Origin: Calamus simplicifolius
Lineage: Eukaryota > Streptophyta > Magnoliopsida > Arecales > Arecaceae
Length of the DNA stretch: 64,000 nt
Direction: 5' to 3'
Assembly: GCA_900491605.1 (NCBI GenBank)
Contig: UESW01005009.1
Location: 183,602 to 247,601 of the forward strand
Shown in pieces: positions 11,690-22,007 of this stretch (position 1 is the first letter of the stretch; the number at the start of each line of letters is the position of its first letter). The position numbers and the translations under genes were made by a program. The notes beneath the pieces are model-generated. The model saw nothing but the letters and a program-made list of their open reading frames with translations, was not told where the DNA came from and searched no databases.

Positions 11690-13239
11690 TTTAGTTTTTA
11701 TTAGGTTTTAGAATTTTACATTCATAAGATTTATGTCCTTTTTGATTACATTTAAAGCATGTAAAATTACTTTGGCCAGCATGCACAAAAATATTTTTCA
11801 GTGATTTTTGTTTTCTTAAAGTGTTATACCCTAATCCGGCTTTATCAAAAACTGCTTTTTGACTATTTAATAACATGTCCAATTTAGTTGAACTTAAGGT
11901 AAACTTATCAACTATGTTCTTATATTTTCAACCTCTTTCCTTAGTTTATCATTTTCATTGGAAATTAGTTCTTTTTCTTTTATCAAAATTTCATTTTCAG
12001 ATTTAAGTTTCTTAACTTCATTATTAAGATCTTTCTTTTCTTTAATGAAGGTTAAATTTTCATTTTTCAAAAACTTGTATTTCTTTTTTAAAACCTTAAA
12101 ATCGTCAACAAGTTCATTAAAAGCATCAAATAATTCATCAAATGCAAATTCATCGCAAGGGTTATCGGTACTTACCTCATCATTGTCGTCTGCCATAAAA
12201 CATACGTTTGCGACTTCCTTTTGTTTTTCTTCTTCGGAAGAAGTTTCCTCGCTATCACTCCAAGTCGCCACATAAGCCTTCTTTTTTTTTTGTAGGCTTT
12301 CTTCAATTTAGGACATTCATTCCTAAAGTGCCCCGGTTTATTACACTCATAGCAAGTCAAGGGGTCTTTCTCTTTTTCTTTGTCCTTGTCCTTGTTCTTA
12401 TCCTTTTCTCCTTCCCACTTTGCTCCAAATTTCTTCTTGTGGAAGGTTTCTTTCTCCTCATGAATCTTTTAAACTTTTTAGCTAAGAGAGCAGTCTCTTC
12501 ATCATCATCATCATCGCTGCTGCTCTCTTCTTCTTTTGCAGCTTTGAGGGCAATCACTTTCTTCTTCTTTGTGTCCTCCTCAACATGCTGCTTCATTGTC
12601 AGCTCATGGGTCATAAGTGATCCTAGAAGCTCCTCTAAGGGTAGAGTGTTGAGGTCCTTTGCTTCTTGGATTGCTGTCATTTTTGCTTCCCATGATCTTG
12701 GTAGTGACCTAAGAATTTTCCGAACAAGTTCTGAGTTAGTATATGTCTTACCAAGACTTTTTAAACCATTTACAATATCTGTAAATCTAGTATACATGCA
12801 TGCAATGGTTTCAGATTGTTCCATGCTAAACAACTCATATTTATGAACAAGAATATTAATTTTAGATTCTTTTACTTGGTTGGTACCCTCATGGGTAACC
12901 TTTAGTCTATCCCAAATCTCCTTTGCGGAATTACATGTGGAGATTCTATTAAATTCATTTGCATCTAAAGAGCAATATAAACATTCATGGCTTTAGCGTT
13001 AAGCTGTGCCATCTTCCTATCATTATCATTCCAGTCCCTTTCGGGCTTAGGAACAATAGTGCCATCAATAACATGTGTGGGTGTACTAGGTCCATTAATT
13101 ATAACACCCCATAATTCATAATCAGAAGCTTGAATGAATATCCTCATTCTTGCTTTCCAATAAGAATAATTTGAACCATTAACAGTGGAGGTCTATTCGT
13201 AGAATGACCTTCAGCAAATGATCCAACTTGAGTTGCCAT
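11690..13239 (-). pseudogene. Copia gag with two zinc knuckles and a coiled coil
   Basis: The start codon is the ATG at 13239, about 40 bp after the PBS. The capsid part (12357-13147) contains DYELWGVIINGP, RDWNDNDRKMAQLNAKAMN and LRSLPRSWEAKMTAI, typical of UBN2-type Copia gag. A first CCHC knuckle (CYECNKPGHFRNEC) lies near 12350. An acidic and coiled-coil region (11912-12271, rich in Lys/Glu/Asn) follows. A second knuckle (CFKCNQKGHKSYEC) is near 11720. The long coil between two knuckles fits SIRE-like gags. At least two one-base deletions (near 13185 and 12985) shift the frame early. It would form the virus-like particle shell. Confidence 0.85.
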
Positions 13240-13286
13240 TTGGATCTTTAGCTCTTGATCATGTGATCAAAATCTAATGAGCACTT

Positions 13287-13298
13287 GCTCTGATACCA
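13287..13298 (-). other. Primer-binding site of Copia element 1
   Basis: The minus strand reads TGGTATCAGAGC, the standard complement of the initiator-tRNA-Met 3' end used by plant Copia elements. It lies two bases inside the 5' LTR, which begins at 13301. Confidence 0.95.
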
Positions 13299-13300
13299 AT

Positions 13301-14975
13301 TGTTGGCCCAGATGACAACCCAAGAGGGGGGGGGGTGAATTGGGTTCTTTAAAAAATTAGCCTTTTAAAATAGTTTGCTTAAGAAGAATGAAGCAAATGC
13401 AATATAAATACAAAGTGCAGTGAATAAAACAGAGATAGAGATAGAGTCAATGAAACCACGGCAAACACAAAGATTTTATAGTGGTTCGGTGTATCCAACA
13501 CCTACGTCCACTCCCAAGATTCACTTGGGTCCACACTATAATCTTCCTTGATTACAGCCGAGTTGTTTTACAAGCTCACAACTCAAACTTGTTGTGTTTC
13601 CCGGGATCACAATGAACCCAGCTGGTTTTCCGGGCTCACCAGCACAAAAACCCTAACACAAGCTATACCAAGCTTGTACCGAGGTAAGACAACCTCCACT
13701 AGTTCAATCCCCCAGATTGAACTAGATACAAATAATAGAAATAGTGTTTTTCAAGTACACAGCTCCTCAATGAGCAGATAATTAAATAAAAGAAAAGTTT
13801 AGAAAAGCCTGATTTGTAGTTGGTTGACTTTTGAGCTTTTCTTCTTTTCTTCTTCTCCTTGCTGGATTGAATCAAGCCTCAGCTCCGATTCTTCACAATT
13901 GAAGCAGTTGAGAAGGTTTTGAGCTTTTTCTCCCTTTCTTTGAAAGTTAAAAATCTTTTGATTTGCTCTTGAATAGCTCTAGGATTTCTTCTGAAGCTTC
14001 CTTGGATTGTTGAACATGAACACAGACGAAGCTTCCTTTGATTTCACACCTTTTCTTTCACTCTATTTTGAATCACATATTTTTTCAAAATGACGCTATA
14101 TTTTCCTCTTTTTTCTGAAAGATTTTTCTCTTTTGATTTGATTGTCTATCTCTTTTTTTTTTATTTGAAAACGGCTTCTCTATTTATAGATTCTGCAAAA
14201 ATATAGCCGTTAGAAACAAAGAAAAATAGCCGTTAAAGAAAATTCTTACCGTTGACGCTGAGTTGGCATTCAGAAAAATCATGCCCAGATTTGTTGGAGT
14301 CGACTCCTGCTTTCCGCGAGTCGGCTCGAGGACGCGATACCAAAAATAGAAATACTCAAAAAGTCAAAGGGTCGACTCATCAAAAATAAGGTGTCGACTC
14401 CTGACAGTCGGGGGTCGACTCATGAAAAGTTAGGTCGACTCGCGAAGTGCTCAGAAAAATGCTCCTCTGGTGTCTGAGCGGAGTCGACTCACACAGTCAT
14501 GGAGTCGGCTCGACAGAATCGGGGGTCGACTCTTGAAATCATAGGGGTCGACTTGTGAAATTCAGGAATCTCCGTATTATGAGTGGAGTCGACTCTGAAA
14601 CTCTAGAGTCAGCTCCGGAACGTATCAAAAATCAGAGAATTTTTTGATTGACTTGAAATTCGTTCCAAATTCATTTTAAATCAATTTTTTTTGACTTGAA
14701 TATAATAAAATTGTCATTAGGAATCAATTCAAGAAATGTTCCAAAAACTCATTGATGAAATATGAAGTATAAAAATTTCTTTTGAAAGCTTAAACATGGA
14801 GCTTGAAGTTACTTTCAAATTGATTAAAGTCATACTTAACATACTCATTGATTGTTCTAAATAAATTCATTTCTTATGTAAATAAACTCATTGCATCTTT
14901 TAATATACTCATGGCTTTTGGTATCATCAAAATCAACAAAATTGGGGCAGCAATTACTCAATAATCTCCCCAAGA
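13301..14975 (-). repeat. 5' LTR of Copia element 1
   Basis: 1,675 bp, starting TGTTGG and ending CCCCAAGA in plus-strand sense. The terminal CAAGA replaces the expected CAACA, a point change in the LTR end. It carries the GAGTCGACTC cluster at 14297-14620. It would hold the promoter for minus-strand transcription. ACCCC follows at 14976-14980. Confidence 0.9.
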
Positions 14976-15990
14976 ACCCCCCTCCTGGGTTTCAACCTCT
15001 GAAACTCAGCTATAACAGCCTCCACCTCATCGATCCACCTAAAAATATTGCCTACCTTCATTCTGTTCCACCATTCGAGTCAACGCTTGGCCAGCTCCAA
15101 TCGTCGAGACATTCGATATCTTGCATCCCCATGGATAGGCAGACTCCATATTGCTCTAATCAACTACTAGGATCTAGGGTAGAAGGTCTCGGAAAGCTCG
15201 TGCTATCAGTAGTAATAAGGAGCAGACAATGATGAAATGCAATCCTAGGAAGGTATTGAACCTGGTATCCAGGAAAGTGCTGCATCCATCCCGCTGATCC
15301 AAGGGCCAGATCAATCCTTTCCCAAACCTGGGCAGCACTAGCCCGATTGTTACACCAGGTGAACCGGAGGCCCGTGAAACCCAGGTCAATACTATCTACA
15401 AACCGTCTACCACCCATCTTCTTATAAGAGCCAATAATGCGGTTAAAATCATCCATAATAAGAGAAGGGAGGCCCTGGAATACAAGTTCGAAAATCTTCT
15501 ACCATAAATTCTGCCTCGCTCAGTGCTCTGTACTCGCATAAACACCTGATAGAAGTCATGGGTCGCTCGCTTGATCCATGATCACTAAAGCAACCTACTG
15601 CTCACAATGGTGGAATGCATCAACCCTCACCAGGCCTCACCTCCATATAACCAGGATACCTCCTGATAGCCCTCTAGACTCAATAGCATATGTTCTCCAT
15701 ATGGAGTGAAGATGTCATCTTGTCCGATCTAAGCTTCTCCCTGATAGATGGGTTTTCAGTAGAATACAAATATTAGGGTGGTACTAATTGATCAGCTTGC
15801 CAAAAGTCGCTCGAAATGCAGGTTTATAGCGCCCCAAGCATACCAGATCGGAGCGTAATCATGGCTCCGAAGAAGGAGAAAGGGCCGTTGCTCTGCCCTC
15901 TTCCAAAATATCCACAGTAGCCCCATCAGAAGGATCATCCATCATCAAATCCCATCGACAGTGTCCTGGATAGCCTGTCATATTGCCCAT
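14976..15990 (-). pseudogene. LINE ORF2 endonuclease segment
   Basis: The open part at 15160-15456 contains MDDFNRIIGSYKKMGG (the GDFN-like box), LGFTGLRFTWCNN and VWERIDLALGSAGW, classic for the exonuclease-endonuclease-phosphatase domain of plant L1 elements. Upstream frames (15460-15890) show ESRGLSGGILVIW and an ICILLKTHLSG run near the domain start. Stops are frequent. The Copia insertion at 14976 cuts it from the reverse transcriptase at 4476. Confidence 0.8.
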
Positions 15991-15999
15991 TGCCTCCTT

Positions 16000-16781
16000 A
16001 TGAGTCAGACCCTACGGTACCGGTACCATTGCTAATTTTGGTATCGATGCTTGGGGAACCTCTTGAGGTACTGGGCCGTGCATAGACAGTTGGCATGCAC
16101 TAGTATCAACATCTTCCGAGACCCCTACCGAGAAGACAAAATGTCCCTGAACACCCCTCACTGTACTGGTACTAGGGATGTTCAGGTTTTTCCCAAGTCC
16201 CCTGTCCATGCCGGTAGTTGCCTTGGTCGTGCCAATAGTTGCCTTGATCATAGCCACACTGCGAGCTCTCTTGGAATGGCTTGGACAAGATTTTGCAGTT
16301 GGGCAATCCTTCAAATAGGAACTGAGCTCCTTGGCTGCCTGATCCGAAGACATGGATAGTCTACCACCTTCGTCCTCCAATAGAGAGAAGCCCCGGACCA
16401 AGGCTCGCGAGCTCGTTCCCCCCCCCCCCCCGAGTGGAGACCGAAGGATGAAGGGGGATCGTCGGTGGGCAAGCTTGCTGGTTTGGACCATCCTTCAGTG
16501 TCTAATGACCTATTTGTCATGGGGTCACCAACATCAACAATCGTTTGCTTCCCCTTCTCCTGCACCTGCTTCACAGCATCAGACGAACTGCCAATACCCT
16601 CCTTCTTCTCTGACGATAATGGAGGCAGCCACTACCGGACAGCCAAAAGCTATGGCCATTAGAAGTTACTACCTCCCCCCGCTCCAACGAGCTATCGACG
16701 TTATCCGGATGGAGTTTGGCCAGGTAGCAGAGGATAGGTGGAACATCCCACAGTGGAGGCAGACGATGGTGAGGTTCTTAT
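16000..16781 (-). pseudogene. LINE ORF1, C-terminal part with CCHC remnant
   Basis: On the minus strand from 16781 comes a zinc-knuckle-like CLHCGMFH run. A long hydrophilic region rich in Ser, Pro and basic residues follows (open frames 16012-16491 and 16311-16574), as in the tail of plant LINE ORF1 proteins. A run of 12 or more C near 16420 suggests slippage. The frame is broken. The hAT MITE at 16782-17219 separates it from the DUF4283-like part. Confidence 0.6.
16774..16781. repeat. hAT-type 8-bp target duplication (left)
   Basis: GTTCTTAT here is repeated at 17220-17227 on the other side of the MITE. Eight bases is the hAT superfamily length. Confidence 0.85.
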
Positions 16782-17219
16782 TAGGGTGTAACTAAGTCGA
16801 GACAACTCGCGAGTAGCTCGAAATCGACTCGAAAAATACTCGAAATCGACTCGCTGCTTATCGAGTCGAGCTCGAGCTTGAGCTACTCGAGTTATTATCG
16901 AGTCGAGCTCGAGTATTAAAATACTCAGTTCGAAAAGCTCGCGAGCTTGATCGAGCTTATGCAATTTACTATTTTACCTTTATTCTTTAAATTTTAATTT
17001 AAAAAATTTTATTTTAATTAAAAATTATTTTTTAAATTTTTATACAGAAATTCGAGTCGAGTCGAGCTCGAGTACATCGAGTATTTATCAAGCTCGAGCT
17101 CGAGCTCTAAATAAAAAACTCGATCGAGCTCGAGTCGAGTTTCGAGCTTCAAATTTAAGAGTTGAGTCGAGCTCGAGCTTGGCACTATGTTGGCTCGACT
17201 CGGCTCGATTATACCCCTA
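16782..17219. mobile_element. hAT-type MITE, 438 bp, rich in TCGAGCTCGAG palindromes
   Basis: The ends are TAGGGTGTAAC and, reversed, TAGGGGTATAA, imperfect terminal inverted repeats of hAT type. The 8-bp duplication GTTCTTAT flanks it exactly. The interior has many copies of CGAGCTCGAG/GAGTCGAGCTC around an AT-rich centre (16970-17050), so the whole element can fold on itself. No coding capacity. It lies in LINE ORF1. Confidence 0.85.
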
Positions 17220-17718
17220 GTTCTTATAGACAAAGCGTTGCCAACTATTACCCTCCAGCCCAGCCACCAGAACACCAGGGCGTAGAGGCTCGGATAGACG
17301 GATGCAGACCGCAGCTCGAGCTAACCCAAGTCGTTGGCGGTGTAACGTGCAGTCATCCAGGGGTCACCAGCCCAACTGGTAATCCGTTTCAGAGATTCCC
17401 GCCCCCAAAGCTCCACCGGCAACAATGGAAGGCACAGCTAGACAATAGGAGTCTGGATCACGAGCTTAGTAGGAGGAACAAATCGTGGCTGCCATGGTTT
17501 AATGGCCAAAGCCTGGCCACCAACGGTCCATGCAGCTCTAACACTAGATTACGGTCGGTTGTGTCTCCGAAGCGGAGGATGATGAATCCCTCCTCCAAAT
17601 TATAGCCAAACACATCGTTCTTTAGCCCTCCATGTCGATGGACCTCCCAGGTGAATGCCTCAGTTGAGACTCTCCTCCCAACTGACCTTGTGATGAGGCC
17701 TATAGCCATCCATGCATC
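17220..17718 (-). pseudogene. LINE ORF1, DUF4283-like middle part
   Basis: The open frame 17458-17709 reads like DUF4283 of plant LINE ORF1 proteins: WEVHRHGGLKNDVFGYNLEEG followed by FIILRFGDTTDRNLVLELHGPL. Beyond it, in shifted frames (17228-17450), come PVELWGRESLKRIT and ARAAVCIRL, matching the usual sequence after this domain. It joins in frame across the AGTCT duplication with the N-terminal piece at 27147-27402. Confidence 0.75.
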
Positions 17719-17723
17719 AGTCT
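17719..17723. repeat. Target-site duplication of the Gypsy (left)
   Basis: AGTCT precedes the LTR start TGTTGC at 17724 and recurs at 27142-27146, right after the other LTR ends in CCATCA. Confidence 0.85.
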
Positions 17724-18806
17724 TGTTGCTGCCAAATCACTTTTGATGAGCACCGGGCGAGCTGAGATCTCTGCAGACCTCTGAGGATGTAGAATGGTCA
17801 CCGTCTCCTTACTGGGGCCTGCAAGAAAAGTTCCGGGCCGGTGATTCCGGTGGGGACCCTCCGACGCCCAAGTTAGTGACTTGTAGGACAGTAGAATTTT
17901 TTGATGAGAAAGTAGAGATAGAGTCTTTATCCTCCGTTTCCCTCGTTGGGGGGTTGGGGTCTTTATATACCTGTTCGGGGGTCCCTCTTACCCTTCACTG
18001 GTAACAGCCGAGTAATATCTTCCGTTCTTCGTAGGTGGGCATACTAACTGCTAAACGTATGTCATAAGTACGCCTCTTAATTCTTGGAAACTGTCCATGA
18101 CCTTAGTAATTGCCGGTTCATAATATTTGGTGACCGTCCGTGATCCTGGTAAAGCCACGCGGAATTGCTTGCGTGGCCCAGCTCATGCCTTTGGATGAGT
18201 TTGCATAGCACTGTTCACGTACAAGGCTTTGTTCACTTGCATGGCACTGTTAACGGTGAGGGAGCTTGGGAGCTTGGAGGTATTGGCCATAGAGCTGTCA
18301 GCCCTGGAGTACTCGCCTTGGAGCTGTCGGCCATGGAGCTGTTAGCCTTGGAGCAGTCGGCCATGGAGCTGTCAGCCTTGGAGCAGTCGGCCTTGGAGCA
18401 GTCAGCCATGGAGCTGTCGGCCTTGGAGCTCTCGGCCTTAGAGCTGTCGGCCTTCGAGGTGTCGATCTTCGGGGCCAACGGTCTTCGAGGTGCCGGCTTT
18501 GGGGGTGTCGGTCTTCGAGGTGCCGGCCTTGGTGGTGCCAGTCTTCGAGGTGCCGGCCTTGGGGGTGTCGGTCTTTGAGGTGCCGGCCTTGGAGGTGCCG
18601 GTCTTCGAGGTGCCGGCCTTGGTGGTGCCGGTCTTCGAGGTGCTGGCCTTGGAGGTGCCGGTCTTCGAGGTGCCAGCCTTGGAGGTGCCGGCCTTGGTGG
18701 TGCCGGCCTTGGAGGTGTCGGCCTTGGTGGTGCCGGCCTTGGAGGTGTTGGCCTTGGGGCCATTCAAAAATTTTTTTATTCTCCATGGGGTCAACTGGCT
18801 CCATCA
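17724..18806 (-). repeat. 3' LTR of the Gypsy (1,083 bp)
   Basis: It aligns with 26191-27141 from the TGTT start to the CCATCA end. It is about 130 bp longer, because the GGTGCCGGCCTTGG-type array at 18480-18755 has more units than its partner at 26940-27095. The adjoining polypurine tract (18807-18825) identifies it as the 3' LTR. Confidence 0.88.
18320..18755. repeat. GC-rich minisatellites inside the LTR
   Basis: Two neighbouring arrays: GGAGCTGTCGGCCTTGGAGC-like units (18320-18460), then GAGGTGCCGGCCTTGG / GTGCCGGTCTTCGAG units alternating with a period of about 30 bp (18480-18755). They are open in all frames because the units lack stops, producing artificial Pro/Ala/Thr- or Leu-rich translations on both strands. 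Confidence 0.85.
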
Positions 18807-18825
18807 AATGCCCCCCACACTCCTT
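18807..18825 (-). other. Polypurine tract of the Gypsy
   Basis: The minus strand reads AAGGAGTGTGGGGGGCATT directly before the LTR start TGATGG. The LARD element at 43111-43127 has nearly the same tract. Confidence 0.85.
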
Positions 18826-19261
18826 GAGCTTGCCTGCCCTGCATCAGCTAAGCGAAAGGAGTGTAGAACTTCAAGAAATTTTTGGAGGCAAGTTGATTAC
18901 CTCACGCCCGCCACTGGAAGCAGCGTACGCTAACTTTTTTGGGAGGATGCTCGTCAGTTAGCCGTTGAGGCAAAGTTGAGGCCGTCGAGAACCTGTCGAA
19001 CCCCGGAGGGTAACCAGAGGGTGCTTGGGCCAGGCTCAGGTGCCTTTTTCTTTAAAGAAATTGGTCTCCTTTTGCAGGGTTGATCTACTCCCCAGAAAAC
19101 TATTTTGATTGGAATCCGTAGGTCTTGAGCTTGAGGATGCCGACACGGGGCCGGTCTTGAGGTGCCGACGCGAAGTCGGTCTCTGGTTGTTTTCCTATAA
19201 TGCATCCAGACACTAATGAAAAGAAACTTTTTTCTCAGTGTAGTATACTTAGCTTTTTCAC
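18826..19261 (-). other. Gypsy 3' untranslated stretch
   Basis: No coding frame recognised between the polypurine tract and the tandem array. This is the usual long 3' non-coding region of Tat-like elements. Confidence 0.5.
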
Positions 19262-20395
19262 AGCTGTTTGCCTTCGTGGGTCTTTGGTGCCGATGCGGAG
19301 CCAGTGTTTGGTGCCGACGCAGAGTCGGTCTTTATCGCCGACGCAGGGTCGATCTTTGGTGCCGACGCAGGGTCGATCTTTGGTGCCGACGCGGAGGCCG
19401 GTCTTCTATACCGACATGGAGGCCGGTCTTTGTGCCTGGCTGGCTAGGGCTTTTGATGCCGACATGGAGGTCGGTCTTCTGTGCCGATGTGGAGGCCGAT
19501 CTTTGTGCCTGACTGGCCAGGGCTTTTTGATGCCGATGCGGTGGTCAGTCTTCTGTGCCGACGCGGAGGCTGGTCTTTGTGCCTGGCTGGCCAGGGCTTT
19601 TTGATGCCGACACGGAGGTCGGTCTTCTGTGCCGACGCGGAGGCCGGTCTTTGTGCCTGGCTGGCCAGGGCTTTTGATGCCGATGCGGAGGTTGGTCTTC
19701 TGTGCCGATGCGGAGGCCGATCTTTGTGCCGGCTGGCCAGGGCTTTTTGATGCCGACGCGGAGGTCGGTCTTCTATGCCGACGCAGAGGCCGGTCTTCTA
19801 TGCCGACGCAGAGGACGGTCTTTGGTGCCGACGTGGAGGTCGGTCTTCTATGCCGACGCAAAGGCCGATCTTTGTGCCTGGCTGGCCAGGGCTTTTTGAT
19901 GCCGATGCGGAGGTCGGTCTTCTATGCCGACGCGGAGGCCGGTCTTTGTGCCTGGCTGGCCAGGGATTTTTGATGCCAACGCGGAGGTTGGCCTAATATG
20001 TCGACGTGGAGGCCGGTCTTTGGTGCCGACGCGGAGGTCGGTCTTTTGTGCCGATGCGGAGGCCGGTCTTTGTGCCTGGCTGGCCAGGGCTTTTTGATGC
20101 CGACGCGAAGGTCGGTCTTCTATGCCGACGCGGAGGCCGGTCTTTGTGCCTAGCTGGCCAGGGCTTTTTGATGCCGATACGGAGGTCGGTCTTCTATTCC
20201 GACGCGGAGGCCGGTCTTTGGTGCCGATGCGGAGGTTGGTCTTCTGTGCCGACATGGAGGTCGGTCTTTGTGCCTGGCTGGCCAGGGCTTTTTGATGCCG
20301 ACGCGGAGGTCGGTCTTCTGTGCCGACGTGGAGGCCAGTCTTTGTGCCTGGCTGGCCAGGGCTTTTTGATGCCGACGTGGAGGCCGGTCTTTGTT
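19262..20395. repeat. Tandem array in the Gypsy 3' region
   Basis: About 1.1 kb built from a roughly 25-bp unit (GCCGACGCGGAGGTCGGTCT-like) mixed with a roughly 46-bp unit that ends CTGGCTGGCCAGGGCTTTTT, giving composite repeats of about 74 bp. At least ten composite copies occur, with point differences and variable numbers of the short unit. The frames in it are artefacts of the repeat. Confidence 0.88.
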
Positions 20396-20479
20396 GAACA
20401 GAGCGACCATTCGAGGAAGTAATGAATAGACTTTGAAGAGCTATCTGTCAAGTGGGTTCAAATTAATGAAAGTAGTATA

Positions 20480-22007
20480 TTACTGATAATACCAGCGTAA
20501 GTTATCGGCATTCCAAGTGTGTGGGAGCGATTTTTCATCTAGTTCTTCAACTCTGTACGCCCCGTAGTGAAGAACTTCTTTGATGCAGTACGGTCCTTCC
20601 CATCTCGGTGCCAGCTTGCCTCCTTCCATCGGCTTTGATACTTCAGCTCATCTCAGAACAAGGTCTCCCGGGCGGAATGTCTTGGGCCGTACTCGGGCGT
20701 TGTAGTATCTGGCCGCTCGTTGGCGGAAGGCCGCCATGCGAAGTTATGCTTGGTCCCGTAACTCTTCCACTAGATCTAGATCGGCCCGCAGTTGATTTGG
20801 GTTGTTCTCTTCGTGGTATAGCTCTATCCGAGGACTGGGGACACCTATCTCCACTGGAATGACTACCTCGGTCCCAAAGACCAGGCTGAAAGGAGTTTCC
20901 CCTGGGGGCTCGTGGTATCGTGTGGTATGCCCACAATATGCTGGGGAGTTCTTCTACCTAGTGCCCCTTGCAGCCATCTAGGCGGGCTCTAAGTCCTTGG
21001 AGGATAATGCGATTGGTCACCTCGGCTGCGCCATTGGTCTGGGGGTGCCCCACAGAGGTGAACCGCTGATGAATGCCCAGGCCGCTGCAGAATTCCTGGA
21101 AGGCTGTGTTATCAAATTGTCGGCCATTATCTGTGACAAGGGTGTGCGGCAGTCCAAATCAGCATACGACCGACTTCCAGAAGAAGGATCTTACTTTGCT
21201 TTCCGTGATTTTGGCGAGGGCCTCAGCCTCAATCCATTTGGTAAAATGATCAACTGCTACCACTAGGAACTTACGTTGTCCGAAGGCTGGAGGAAATGGT
21301 CCCAAGATGTCCATACCCCACTGGGCGAAGGGCCAGGGCACGGCCAGGGGGGTTAGCTGGGACGCCGGCTGATGTTGAATATTAGCGTGACATTGGCAGC
21401 TGTCACACCTTTTGACAAGCTAAGACGCATCCTCCTTCATTGTCAGCCAGTAATACCCTTGCCGTAGGGCTTTGTATGCAAGCGCCCTGCCCCCCAGATG
21501 GCTTCTGCATATACCTTTATGTATCTCCCGCAAGATGTAATCTGCTTCAGTGGGGCCAACACACTTGAGAACTGGGTATGAGAACGACCTGCGATAGAGT
21601 TTTCCATCCATTATGAAGAATTTCGGAGTCCGTCTCTTGAGTTTTTTGGCTTCGGCAGGGTCTTCTGGGAGGGTACCATTGGTAAGGTATCGAATGTAGG
21701 GATCCATCCAGGAAGGCTCCTGCTCAATTGGCAGAGTTTCTCTTGTTGTGTCAATACTTGGGGCTTCTAGATGCTCCACATAAGCCTTTCCCAATGTTCC
21801 ATCAGCTGAGGTGGTGAAATGGGACAAGGCATCGACCCTAGCATTTTCCCCTCGGGGGATATAGCTAACACTGAAATATGCCAAGTGAGAAGCCTGTGAC
21901 CATACCATACTTAGGTAGCGGGACATGATGGGATCTTTTGCTTCATACTCTCCCGCAATTTGGCTAGTGACCAGTTCAGAGTCAGTGAATGCCCTAAGGC
22001 GCTTCAC
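20480..22007 (-). pseudogene. Gypsy archaeal-type RNase H (C-terminal half) and integrase
   Basis: From 22007 the minus strand shows the second half of the extra RNase H (FTDSELVTSQIAGEYEAKD, then YIPRGENARVDALSHF). The integrase zinc-binding region follows with HLGGRALAYKALRQGYYW (HHCC type). The catalytic core has WGMDILGPFPPAFG and VAVDHFTKWIEAEAL (21159-21341). The rest of the core and the C-terminal part run in broken frames down to about 20490, ending with a WNADNLRWYYQ-like tail. The integrase would insert the DNA copy into the genome. Frameshifts near 22007 and in 21000-21160 disrupt it. Confidence 0.85.

Larger units (their letters stand above)
4482..14975 (-). mobile_element. SIRE/Maximus-like Copia retrotransposon, complete but mutated
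   Basis: The element is 10,494 bp with two LTRs of 1,675 bp each (4482-6156 and 13301-14975), an iMet-type PBS (13287-13298), a polypurine tract (6157-6169) and the 5-bp duplication ACCCC. On the minus strand the order is gag with two zinc knuckles, protease, integrase, reverse transcriptase, RNase H. That order (integrase before RT) defines Copia. Great length, long LTRs, coiled-coil gag and an extra ORF after RNase H point to the SIRE/Maximus lineage (inference). By eye the LTRs differ at roughly 3% of sites. Several frameshifts in gag and pol make it non-autonomous now. It sits inside LINE ORF2. Confidence 0.9.

Noticed and set aside
12208..12846. A 212-codon plus-strand frame rich in Phe, Ser and Leu
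   Set aside because: It is the antisense shadow of the Copia gag (Lys/Glu-rich on the minus strand).
18233..18933. Long Pro-, Thr- or Arg/Trp-rich open frames on both strands (also 26669-27155)
   Set aside because: They are translations of LTR minisatellites without stop codons, in several frames at once.
19200..20451. Open frames with repeated CRRGGRSL or RPPRRHQKALASQAQ-type text
   Set aside because: Artefacts of the Gypsy tandem array; open on both strands, with no start context or homology.
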